A stretch of 64,000 nt of DNA, taken from an uncultured Schlesneria sp. Its GTDB lineage: Bacteria > Planctomycetota > Planctomycetia > Planctomycetales > Planctomycetaceae. Every line of letters begins with the position of its first letter. The first letter of the stretch is position 1. The translations under genes and the position numbers were made by a program. The notes beneath the pieces were generated by a model. The model saw only the letters and a list, made by a program, of their open reading frames with translations. It did not search any database and had not been told where the DNA came from. This document shows, piece by piece, positions 19,948 to 28,408 of the stretch. The stretch covers positions 1 to 64,000 of the forward strand of contig CAIMFH010000161.1 in assembly GCA_903840265.1 (NCBI GenBank). Direction: 5' to 3'.

Positions 19948-22356
19948 TTAGTGAGGTCGATTTTGCCAGGCTTGTTTGAGTTCATCGAAGCCGCGTAAGG
20001 GTCCGCCTGTGGACTCGGGCGTTCCACCGTTCGGTGCCTTGCCGCTGGCGTTTTCAGATCGCGGCCGATCGGCTTTCGCTTCTGGCTTGGACGAATCATT
20101 CGGGCGATTGGGCTGCGCCTTGGCTGGCGCTGACTTGCGAGCGGCCTCTGCGACGGCTCCATCCGGAGCGATCATCGTCAGGCCGATTCGCTTACGTTCG
20201 CGGTCCACGCTGAGAACCCAGACGGTCACCACATCACCGATGGAGACGATGTCCTGGGGGGATCTCACAAAGTGCGTGGCGAGTTGGCTGATGTGAATCA
20301 AGGCCGAATCTTTGAGGCCGACATCGACGAAGGCCCCAAAGTCCACGACGTTGAGGACGGTCCCTTGCAGCTCCATCCCAACTTCGATGTCGTCCAGCGA
20401 GAGGACACCCTTACGAAAGACAGGCAGCGGCAGATCGGCGCGAGGATCGCGGCCGGGCCGCAGCAGCGCATCGATGATATCGGTCAGTGTTGGCAGGCCC
20501 ACGGTGATCTCGCTGGCCAGTTGAGCCGTGTCGATCGTCGATAACTGGGCCCGCAGCGGTGATCGATCGGCACTCGGTCGCAACAGATCTGGGGAGACTT
20601 GGCAACGAGTCAGCAGCAGGCGCGCAACTTCGTAGCTTTCCGGATGAATCCACGTGTTGTCGAGCGGTTCGTCTCCATCCAGTTTCAAGAAGCCCGCCGC
20701 TTGCGTAAATGTGGCGGGGCCGACTCCGGGGACGTCGAGCAGTTGTTTGCGATTCTGAAAACGGCCTGTTTTCTCCCGGTATTCGACGACACGGCGGGCG
20801 ATCAGTTGATTGAAGCCGGAGACGTGCATCAACAGCGAAGGGCTGGCCGTGTTCAGGTCAACACCGACGAAGTTCACACACGATTCCACGACATCGTCCA
20901 ATGCCTCTTTCAACTGTTTAGCATTCAAATCATGCTGATACATTCCTACGCCGATATGTTGCGGCTCGATCTTTACCAGTTCACTCAGTGGATCTTGCAG
21001 ACGCCGCCCAATGCTGACCGTGCCACGCGCCGTCGCGTCGAGGTTGGCAAACTCCTGTTGAGCCACCGTGCTGGTGGAATAGATGCTGGCCCCCGCTTCG
21101 TTCACAACGATGTAGCGAACTTCGGGGCACTCGGCGGCGATCATCTCAGAGACGAGTTCTTCCGTTTCGCGACAGCCGGTGCCGTTGCCAATGCAGATGA
21201 CTTGGCAGTTGTGTTCGCGCAGGAAGGCGACCAGTCGAGTCCGTGCTTCAGCCTTCCGTTCAGCCGATCCGACGATGCTGATTAGATCGATGCCAAGCAA
21301 CGCGCCAAATTCGTCGAGAGCAGCCAACTTACATCCGGTACGGAATCCCGGATCGATAGCCAGAATACGTTGGTCTCGGAGGGGCGGCTGCAGGAGGAGT
21401 TGTCTGAGGTTCTGAGAAAAGACCGAGATCGCATGTCGTTCGGCCTTCTCTGTCAAATCGCGACGGGCCTCGCGTTCCAGTGCCGGTCGAACGAATCGAT
21501 CCAAGGCATCGACGACGCAGGCGGAAAGAAACTGACGGCAGGAATGCTTTTCGGTTCGCTGTTGTTCAAGGGCAGATCGCTGGGCTTGCTCGCCATCCCA
21601 ATCGAAATTGACCCGCAACGCTTTCTGTTCTTCACCGCGGTTCAGGGCCAGAATTCGATGAGGCGGGATTTTGGAAACGGGTTCCGTGTACTCGAAGTAG
21701 TCGCGAAACTCAGGGTGAGTCTGATCGGCGGTCTTGGTTCCCACTGAGGCCAGTCGGCCAGTCTGTCGAGCGACGATACGGCAGCGTTCTCGCAAGTTCG
21801 CGTCGTCCGAAATCTTCTCGGCCAGAATATCCGCTGCGCCGGCCAGGACGCTGTCGATATCCAGTAGCTCTAGCTCGGGGTTCAGAAAGGCCGCGGCGGC
21901 ATCTCGTAAAGTGGCATCGGAGACGGCTTGATTCCAGACATTCTCGGCCAGCGGTTCCAAGCCTTTTTCGCGAGCAATCGTGGCTCGCGAACGGCGCTTG
22001 GGTCGAAACGGCAGATATAAGTCTTCCAACCGCTTCAACGAATCGGCTCGTTCAATCTCAGCTCGTAGTTCGGGAGTCAGCTTTCCCTGACCATCGATCA
22101 ATCGCAAGATATCGGCGGCTCGTTCGGCGAGTTGCCTGAGAGCCAACACGCGTTCCTGGACCGCCCGAATCTGCTCTTCATTCAGGTTGCCCGTGCGTTC
22201 CTTGCGATAACGCGTGATGAACGGAACCGTGTTGCCTTCGTCGAGCAACTGCATCGTTTGCGCGACCTGATCAAGTCGCAAACGCAATTCGCTCGCGACG
22301 CGCGCCAGATCTACAGCGGTCGTAGTTTTCGGATCCATCATCAAAAGCCGTTCCAT
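19948..22356 (-). CDS. tex: Tex-family RNA-binding protein (S1 domain)
   Basis: This 802-residue protein has the full Tex architecture: an N-terminal helical region with TVPFITRYRKERTGNLNEEQ, a YqgF-like fold starting at ILAIDPGFRTGCKLA, helix-hairpin-helix segments (LDVPGVGPATFTQAAGFL) and an S1 domain near residues 640-710 (GTVLNVVDFGAFVDVG). Tex binds RNA and affects transcription and termination in other bacteria. Past the S1 domain there is a low-complexity tail of about 70 residues rich in Ala, Pro, Lys and Ser. The ATG at 22356 is chosen; further Met codons at 22341 and 22338 are possible starts. Confidence 0.92.
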   Translation of the reverse strand: MERLLMMDPKTTTAVDLARVASELRLRLDQVAQTMQLLDEGNTVPFITRYRKERTGNLNEEQIRAVQERVLALRQLAERAADILRLIDGQGKLTPELRAEIERADSLKRLEDLYLPFRPKRRSRATIAREKGLEPLAENVWNQAVSDATLRDAAAAFLNPELELLDIDSVLAGAADILAEKISDDANLRERCRIVARQTGRLASVGTKTADQTHPEFRDYFEYTEPVSKIPPHRILALNRGEEQKALRVNFDWDGEQAQRSALEQQRTEKHSCRQFLSACVVDALDRFVRPALEREARRDLTEKAERHAISVFSQNLRQLLLQPPLRDQRILAIDPGFRTGCKLAALDEFGALLGIDLISIVGSAERKAEARTRLVAFLREHNCQVICIGNGTGCRETEELVSEMIAAECPEVRYIVVNEAGASIYSTSTVAQQEFANLDATARGTVSIGRRLQDPLSELVKIEPQHIGVGMYQHDLNAKQLKEALDDVVESCVNFVGVDLNTASPSLLMHVSGFNQLIARRVVEYREKTGRFQNRKQLLDVPGVGPATFTQAAGFLKLDGDEPLDNTWIHPESYEVARLLLTRCQVSPDLLRPSADRSPLRAQLSTIDTAQLASEITVGLPTLTDIIDALLRPGRDPRADLPLPVFRKGVLSLDDIEVGMELQGTVLNVVDFGAFVDVGLKDSALIHISQLATHFVRSPQDIVSIGDVVTVWVLSVDRERKRIGLTMIAPDGAVAEAARKSAPAKAQPNRPNDSSKPEAKADRPRSENASGKAPNGGTPESTGGPLRGFDELKQAWQNRPH

Positions 22357-22659
22357 AGCCAACTCAGCCCTACCGTGAACCAATATGGTATCGCATTTTC
22401 GGGCAGCAATGGGAAGGCAACCGTAGAGTATCTACCATGACAAATCAGCGCCGCAGTTGTGGTGGCGGGGCCTCAGGAGTGTATTGCTTGTTTTCTCGAG
22501 ATCTGTTTGCCCGTGGCATGGGCTCAAGAACATGGTCAGTAACCTTTCCCGATCGTTACGCGTAGAATCAATCTCGGTCAGCGAAATGCGAGTCGTTCCT
22601 GAAACAGCAGGTTCGTTTCAAACACACATAGATCTCCAAGTTTACAACGAGAACTGAAG
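22357..22659. other. divergent intergenic region between tex and prpB
   Basis: About 300 bases separate the divergent tex and prpB starts. No gene was recognised. The region must hold both promoters, but I could not assign -35/-10 boxes with confidence. Confidence 0.5.
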
Positions 22660-23526
22660 ATGTCTGAATCTTCCGGACAACGATTTCGACAAGCGATAGA
22701 AGCAGAGCGACCGCTACAGATCATGGGAGTGATCAATGCGTACTGTGCTCGGCTGGCCGAGCGAGCCGGGTTCCGTGCGCTGTACCTGTCGGGGGCCGGG
22801 GTCGCCAATGCTTCATTTGGTTTACCCGACTTGGGAATGACGAACCTGGCCGATGTCGTTGAAGATGCGCGGCGGATCACGTCGACCACGAATCTGCCAT
22901 TGCTGGTTGACTGTGATACGGGATGGGGCAGCCCGCTGACGGTCGCGAGGACGATTCGTGAGATGTCGCGAGCAGGTGTGGCGGCGATCCAGCTGGAAGA
23001 TCAAGTCGATGCGAAGCGATGTGGTCACCGACCGGGCAAGCAGCTCGTCACAGCGGATGTGATGGTCGGGCGTCTGAAGGCTGCAGTCGATGCGAGGGTC
23101 GATAGTGGCCTGGTTATTATGGCTCGGACCGACGCGGCGGCGGGTGAAGGTGTGGAAGCGGCCATTGAACGGGCGGCGAAGTATGTTGAAGCCGGGGCCG
23201 ATGCGATCTTTGCCGAAGCACTCACCGAGCCTGAGCACTTTCGCCAATTCACGCAGGCCATTAAAGTTCCCGTGCTCGCGAACATGACTGAATTTGGCAA
23301 AACTCCGCTGATGAAGGTCGATGAGCTGCGCGACCTTGGTGTGCGGATGGTCTTGTATCCACTCACCGCGTTTCGGGCGATGAATGCGGCGGCAGTGAAG
23401 GTGTATAAGACCGTGCGATCGGTTGGGACGCAGCATTCGCTGCTCTCGACGATGCAGAGCCGGACCGATTTGTATGACGTTTTGAATTATCACGAACTCG
23501 AAGCGAAACTGGATCGCAACGAGTGA
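22660..23526 (+). CDS. prpB: 2-methylisocitrate lyase
   Basis: This enzyme of the PEP mutase/isocitrate lyase family splits 2-methylisocitrate into pyruvate and succinate at the end of the methylcitrate cycle. Family motifs are YLSGAGVANASFGLPDLG, the metal-binding VDCDTGWG, the active-site loop KRCGHRPGK near residue 122 (KRCGH is diagnostic), IMARTDAAA and a LANMTEFGKTPL segment. The length of 288 residues fits. It is the first gene of a prpB-prpC-prpD run that breaks down propionyl-CoA. Confidence 0.93.
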   Translation: MSESSGQRFRQAIEAERPLQIMGVINAYCARLAERAGFRALYLSGAGVANASFGLPDLGMTNLADVVEDARRITSTTNLPLLVDCDTGWGSPLTVARTIREMSRAGVAAIQLEDQVDAKRCGHRPGKQLVTADVMVGRLKAAVDARVDSGLVIMARTDAAAGEGVEAAIERAAKYVEAGADAIFAEALTEPEHFRQFTQAIKVPVLANMTEFGKTPLMKVDELRDLGVRMVLYPLTAFRAMNAAAVKVYKTVRSVGTQHSLLSTMQSRTDLYDVLNYHELEAKLDRNE

Positions 23527-23560
23527 TTGACCTGTCTGATCGATCTTGGGAGGTGGCACC

Positions 23561-24670
23561 ATGAGTGGCGGATTGGAAGGAATCGTGGCGGGACGCACAG
23601 CGCTCTGCACCGTCGGCAAAGAAGGCTGCGGGCTGACTTATCGAGGCTATTCGATTGAAGACTTGGCCGAGCACGCGACCTTTGAAGAGACCGCCTGGTT
23701 ATTGCTGAGAGGCGAGTTGCCCACAGCAGAGCAACTGAGTGGCTACCGCCAGAGGCTGCGTGGCCTGCGATCACTGCCTGCGGCGCTCAAGAGCGTTTTG
23801 GAACAACTACCTGCGACTTCTCATCCGATGGACGTGCTGCGAACAGGGTGCTCAGCCTTGGGCTGCATGGAGACGGAGACGGCTTCGCAGGGAGAATTTG
23901 ATATTGCCGATCGGCTGCTGGCGGTGTTTCCGTCGATGCTGATGTACTGGCACTGGTTCCATAAGAACGGGACACGGATTGAGACCGAGACTGACGCAGA
24001 TTCGATTGCCGGGCAGATTCTGTGCTTGCTGCATGGTCGTGCGGCTGCGGCCAGCCATCAGCGTGTGATGGATTCGTCGTTGATTCTGTATGCCGAGCAC
24101 GAGTTCAACGCGTCGACGTTTACCGCTCGCATCGTGGCTTCGACCTTATCAGACTTTCATTCCGCCATCACGGCGGCAATTGGAACTTTGCGTGGGCCAT
24201 TGCATGGCGGGGCCAATGAAGCCGCGTTTGAATTAATTGACCAGTTTACGACGCCGGAAGAAGCGGAAACTGGGGTGATGGAGTTGCTACGGAAGAAGGT
24301 TAAGATCATGGGATTTGGCCATCGCGTTTATCGCACATCGGACCCTCGTTCGGATGTCATTCAGAAGTATGCGGCCGAGTTGGCGGCTGAAGTCAAAGAT
24401 ACGCGGCTCTACCCGGTTTCCGAACGAATTGAAGCGGTGATGCGTCGCGAGAAGAAGCTGTTTCCGAATCTGGATTTCTACAGCGCAAGTGCCTACCACT
24501 TCCTTGGGATCCCGACGCTGTTCTTTACGCCGCTGTTTGTCTTCTCGCGGATTTCGGGTTGGGCCGCGCATGTGATTGAGCAGCGAGGCGACAATCGACT
24601 GATACGCCCCGCCGCCGACTATGTTGGCCCTGAGCCACGAGCATTCGTGCCGCTGGCGTCGCGGAAGTAG
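23561..24670 (+). CDS. prpC: 2-methylcitrate synthase (citrate synthase family)
   Basis: This citrate-synthase-fold enzyme should condense propionyl-CoA with oxaloacetate. The conserved catalytic segments are GPLHGGANEAAFE and MGFGHRVYRTSDPRS, and RISGWAAHVIEQ is the usual C-terminal motif. At 369 residues it is the short type used as 2-methylcitrate synthase, and its place between prpB and prpD decides the call over ordinary citrate synthase. The ATG at 23561 has GGGAGG 7 bases upstream, and the gap after prpB is 34 bp. Confidence 0.92.
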   Translation: MSGGLEGIVAGRTALCTVGKEGCGLTYRGYSIEDLAEHATFEETAWLLLRGELPTAEQLSGYRQRLRGLRSLPAALKSVLEQLPATSHPMDVLRTGCSALGCMETETASQGEFDIADRLLAVFPSMLMYWHWFHKNGTRIETETDADSIAGQILCLLHGRAAAASHQRVMDSSLILYAEHEFNASTFTARIVASTLSDFHSAITAAIGTLRGPLHGGANEAAFELIDQFTTPEEAETGVMELLRKKVKIMGFGHRVYRTSDPRSDVIQKYAAELAAEVKDTRLYPVSERIEAVMRREKKLFPNLDFYSASAYHFLGIPTLFFTPLFVFSRISGWAAHVIEQRGDNRLIRPAADYVGPEPRAFVPLASRK

Positions 24671-24681
24671 GCTGGCTTTTG

Positions 24682-24791
24682 GTGGGATGGGCTTCTAGCC
24701 CGTCGCTTTAGTTTTGGTCTTTCACTTGAGTTTTGTCTTCGAGATTCAACGCAAGCTGCGAAGAATGACGGGTAAGGAAACCCGTCCTACG
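24682..24791. repeat. imperfect palindromic intergenic repeat (GACGGGTTTCC-type)
   Basis: GGTGGGATGGGCTTCTAGCC followed by CGTC at 24682-24704 is an imperfect inverted copy of GACGGGTAAGGAAACCCGTC and CTACG at 24767-24791. It lies between prpC and prpD. The sequence type is one I have often seen in planctomycete spacers, but that is memory and not a search. Confidence 0.6.
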
Positions 24792-24825
24792 AGAAGACGG
24801 ACACCCTGGAGTCGAGAGAGAACGC

Positions 24826-26265
24826 ATGAGTGCGATATCGAATGAGATCCGTGAGCCCGATGAGATCATTGGGCAGATCGCGGACTATGTTTGTGCGGCC
24901 CCCCACTTCAGCGACGAAGCGCTGGACACGGCGCGGCTTTGTTTGTTGGATAGCCTGGGATGTGCTCTGCTGGCACTGGATTTTCCTGCTTGCACCAAAT
25001 TGATCGGTCCCGCCGTTCCGGGAGCAACGCTGGCGAGCGGGGCACGCGTGCCTGGGACGGATCTGTCGCTCGATCCAATTCAAGCGGCGTTTTGTTTTGG
25101 GACGATGGTTCGCTGGCTGGACTACAATGACACCTGGCTGGCCGCGGAATGGGGGCATCCTTCCGATAATTTGGGTGCCATTCTGATGATCGCCGATTGG
25201 CTGAATCAGCGACCAGGTTCCTCGCAACCACCAATTACGATCCGTGACGTGCTAATCGCAATGATCCAGGCGTACGAGGTGCAAGGGATTCTGGCACTCG
25301 ACAATGCCTTTAACAGGGTCGGCATCGATCACGTAATTCTGGTGCGAGTCGCTTCGACCGCGGTCGCAACACGGATGCTGGGTGGCACGCGAGATCAGGT
25401 TGCCAATGCAGTCAGCCAGGCTTGGCTCGATGGTGGCCCCTTGCGAACCTACCGACACGCTCCGAATACGGGTTCACGCAAGAGTTGGGCCGCCGGGGAT
25501 GCGACTCGACGGGCTGTGCAACTGGCTCTCTGGACCTTGTCTGGAGAGATGGGTTATGCGACGGCATTAACCGCCCCGACCTGGGGATTCCAGGATGCGA
25601 TGTTTCGTGGTCGGACGATCACGTTGGCTCGGCCGTTTGCGAATTATGTGATGGAACACATTCTCTTCAAGGTGTCGTTCCCGGCGGAGTTTCACGGCCA
25701 AACCGCAGTGGAAGCCGCTTTGAAATTGCATCCACTGGTGAAAGGTCGGTTCGAGCACATCGCGAAGATTGAAATCGAGACACAGGAACCAGCGGTGCGC
25801 ATTATTGCGAAGTACGGCCCATTGAATAACCCCGCCGATCGAGACCATTGCATCCAATACATGGTGGCGATTGGTTTGATTCAGGGAACACTCACCGCTG
25901 ATGACTATGAAGACGTGGCGGCGAAGAACCCGCTGGTGGATCAACTTCGAGGCCGCATGACGGTCGTCGAGCGGCCGGAGTATTCACGTGACTATCTCGA
26001 TCCCGACAAGCGATCGATTGCGAATGCCATTCAAGTCACGTTTACGGACGGAACTCAGACGTCGCGAATCGAGATCGAATATCCACTTGGCCATCGCCGT
26101 CGCCGCGCCGAAGCGCGACCCGCTCTCGTCGAGAAGTTCAAGCAGAACACGGCTGGCAAACTGCGAGATGTTGAACAGGTCGCCAATCTGTTTAACGATG
26201 CGGTGACACTGGATGGCATGACCGCTTCGCAGTTCGTCGAATTGACTCTGCTTCGGCGAAATTAA
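24826..26265 (+). CDS. prpD: 2-methylcitrate dehydratase (MmgE/PrpD family)
   Basis: This 479-residue enzyme dehydrates 2-methylcitrate to 2-methyl-cis-aconitate in the methylcitrate cycle. Typical MmgE/PrpD motifs are LDSLGCALLALDFPACTKL near the start, VRWLDYNDTWLAAEWGHPSDN around residues 102-125, NTGSRKSWAAGDATRRAVQL and FPAEFHGQTAVEAALKLHP. It needs no iron-sulfur cluster. It follows prpC after about 155 bp that hold a palindromic repeat, so co-transcription with prpBC is possible but not certain. Confidence 0.93.
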   Translation: MSAISNEIREPDEIIGQIADYVCAAPHFSDEALDTARLCLLDSLGCALLALDFPACTKLIGPAVPGATLASGARVPGTDLSLDPIQAAFCFGTMVRWLDYNDTWLAAEWGHPSDNLGAILMIADWLNQRPGSSQPPITIRDVLIAMIQAYEVQGILALDNAFNRVGIDHVILVRVASTAVATRMLGGTRDQVANAVSQAWLDGGPLRTYRHAPNTGSRKSWAAGDATRRAVQLALWTLSGEMGYATALTAPTWGFQDAMFRGRTITLARPFANYVMEHILFKVSFPAEFHGQTAVEAALKLHPLVKGRFEHIAKIEIETQEPAVRIIAKYGPLNNPADRDHCIQYMVAIGLIQGTLTADDYEDVAAKNPLVDQLRGRMTVVERPEYSRDYLDPDKRSIANAIQVTFTDGTQTSRIEIEYPLGHRRRRAEARPALVEKFKQNTAGKLRDVEQVANLFNDAVTLDGMTASQFVELTLLRRN

Positions 26266-26289
26266 CGCAAAGGCGCAGAGACGCAAAGG
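26264..26289. repeat. short CGCAAAG direct repeat at the prpD stop codon
   Basis: The motif ACGCAAAGG occurs twice in 26 bases around GCGCAGAG, overlapping the prpD stop codon. Such strings are widespread in bacterial spacers; no function is claimed. Confidence 0.5.
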
Positions 26290-26321
26290 AAATCGAGGTC
26301 CCTTTCGCAGATGCCAGCAGC

Positions 26322-28304
26322 TCACTTCGTTTTCAGACGATTCCCATAACCGGCGGCATCGTAGAGTTGTGATGTTCGCTGGAAGGACTCGTCTTTCGCG
26401 TTCAGCAGCGTCAGATGGCGCGGGGCCAGCAGGCCGAGCGCGTCGGGGATATCCAGGACTTTCAGGACGTTTAGCAGGATCGGGCCTTCGCGATGTGAGG
26501 CGGGAGGATCGACGGCGATGACTTCGGCGATGCTGGTTTCATTGAGTGCGGCATACGCGCCAAGGACTCCGGCCTGGCCTCGACCGGCGACGCCGATGGT
26601 CAGTTCGTTGCCTTCGACTTCGTGCAGCATGCGGGCGACGGCTTGGATGTCCCAGACTCGGCCGATATCAACGGTGCGGCCGACGAGGGCGTGAGCCCGC
26701 TGGACATAATTGGGCGGATTGGTCGCGGTCCATTTTGTGGTACTGCCACTGCCACGGGGACTGACGATGACAACGGCCTGGCCATGCGGGATGACCTTGG
26801 AGGCCCATTCCGGCAGTTGGCCTTCGGGTTCATCTGCATTCAGGATGATCAGCCAGATTCGTTCGGGATGTTCGGGGGAGCGTTTGACGTCGGTGTCCGC
26901 CTTGGTTCGCTTGGCCGTGACAATGACTTCGTCTTCGGTCTGCAGCATCATCAGGCCGGTCTTCTCGTTCTCTTCGCGAAGCTGGGCGGCGGCGACCTGA
27001 TCGGGCCATTCATTGAAGACTCGATCCAATAGTTCTTCTCGCAGGCTTTCGGACCACTTGGTGTATTCGGCTCGCGTCTTCGGCGATGCGGGGGTGGCGA
27101 GCGTCACGAACGATTCATCAATCTTGGCATTGATGCGGTCGGCGGGGAGATCTTTATCCTCGGGGAAGACTCGCAGATCTTTGCCTTCGAGCTTGGGAAG
27201 CGGAGGTTCGTTGACTTCGCCGTTGTCGTTTGTGAGATGCTTATTGATCCAGCGATAGGCCATCAATCGCAGTTCGACGTTGTCGTTGTGGCCGCCGGGA
27301 GTGACACCGACATCGAACAGGTCGCCCGGCTTCTTCTCGTACCAGCGATACAGGTCCGCTAGTCGATCGCGGATTCGTTCGTTGGCTGGCATCGGAAAGA
27401 TCGGGTCATAACCGGAGTTCTCGAACAGCATGGCTCGTGGAGCGATCAGGGCGGCGATCGTCGACCAGTCCCAGCGATACGTGTTGTAGAAGAACATGCA
27501 ATCGCAGTGGCCGTTGCAGACTTTATTGATGACATAGCTCTCGAGGTCACTCATTCCGCTGACGGGGACGCAAACGTTGACTCGTTCGTCTGCGGCGGCG
27601 ATCCAGAAGGTCGCCGCACCCCCTCCACTGATCCCGGTCACGGCCAGTTTGTCAGCATCGACCTCGGGACGGCTGATCAGATAGTCGATCGCCCGAGTGC
27701 CATTCCAGCATTCGACACCGGCCGGGGTGTAGCCGGCCGATTGCCACCACCAGCGATTCTCTCGGTAAGTGCCATGATGTATCCCGGCAATCTCTCCCAG
27801 TTGCAGAGTGTCGATGATCAGGCAGACATAACCGTGCGTTGCAAACCACTGTCCGTGATGCTGGAACGCGGTCTTGTTGCCGTCACGACCCTTGCCGGAA
27901 TGTCCGCAGACGTACAGCACCGCGGGAAGCTTGCCTTCGATTTTGGCGGGAAGATACAGATTGCCAGTGACATACAGGCCGGGCTTACTCTGGAAATGAA
28001 CGTTCTCGACGCGGTAGCCGTCTCGTTGCAGCTTCCCAGTCACCTTGGCGTTGAGGGGAGTCCGTTCAGGTAATGGCCACAGGCCGAGCATGTCGAAGAA
28101 TTCTCGCTTGAGTTCTGGGCGTTTGGCTTCCCAATCCTCTTTCGACTCGGCCCCTTCGTGGATTCGTTCACTCAGGCGAGTGGCTTCGAGCGTGAGATGC
28201 GATTCGATGACGGCATCACCGAATCCGATCTTGGGTGTCTGCTCCTGGGCCTGGATCAGACTGCAGCAGCACAACATGACAAAAGCCGGACGAAGAAGAG
28301 ACAT
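26322..28304 (-). CDS. exported tandem alpha/beta-hydrolase (acetyl-xylan-esterase-like)
   Basis: A signal peptide (MSLLRPAFVMLCCCSLIQAQ) precedes a hydrolase domain of about 330 residues with the nucleophile elbow GISGGGAATF near residue 221 and a HxDN histidine motif (GGHNDN) near residue 336. LPAVLYVCGHSGKGRDG is the oxyanion region. This half resembles acetyl xylan esterase/dienelactone-hydrolase-type proteins. The second half (from about 400) is again alpha/beta-hydrolase-like, but its elbow reads GVAGRGQAG, with no Ser at the nucleophile place. The ATG at 28304 has AGGA 8 bases upstream and 660 codons follow. It is read from the same strand as the glycosidase-like gene upstream (105 bp gap), which supports a role in polysaccharide use. 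Confidence 0.8.
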   Translation of the reverse strand: MSLLRPAFVMLCCCSLIQAQEQTPKIGFGDAVIESHLTLEATRLSERIHEGAESKEDWEAKRPELKREFFDMLGLWPLPERTPLNAKVTGKLQRDGYRVENVHFQSKPGLYVTGNLYLPAKIEGKLPAVLYVCGHSGKGRDGNKTAFQHHGQWFATHGYVCLIIDTLQLGEIAGIHHGTYRENRWWWQSAGYTPAGVECWNGTRAIDYLISRPEVDADKLAVTGISGGGAATFWIAAADERVNVCVPVSGMSDLESYVINKVCNGHCDCMFFYNTYRWDWSTIAALIAPRAMLFENSGYDPIFPMPANERIRDRLADLYRWYEKKPGDLFDVGVTPGGHNDNVELRLMAYRWINKHLTNDNGEVNEPPLPKLEGKDLRVFPEDKDLPADRINAKIDESFVTLATPASPKTRAEYTKWSESLREELLDRVFNEWPDQVAAAQLREENEKTGLMMLQTEDEVIVTAKRTKADTDVKRSPEHPERIWLIILNADEPEGQLPEWASKVIPHGQAVVIVSPRGSGSTTKWTATNPPNYVQRAHALVGRTVDIGRVWDIQAVARMLHEVEGNELTIGVAGRGQAGVLGAYAALNETSIAEVIAVDPPASHREGPILLNVLKVLDIPDALGLLAPRHLTLLNAKDESFQRTSQLYDAAGYGNRLKTK

Positions 28305-28408
28305 GGTGTAGTTCCTGAGGGCGACCGGGAATCGTTGTCCGTCAAGTCTGGTGATTTGGGCTTGGGAACGCAAAGCCGCGGGTGGGCCTCTCATCTCGTA
28401 TGAATGGG

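Noticed and set aside
27507-28073. 188-codon open frame on the plus strand antisense to the tandem hydrolase
   Set aside because: It mirrors the codon pattern of the opposite strand, has no ribosome-binding site or recognisable product and is fully covered by the hydrolase gene.
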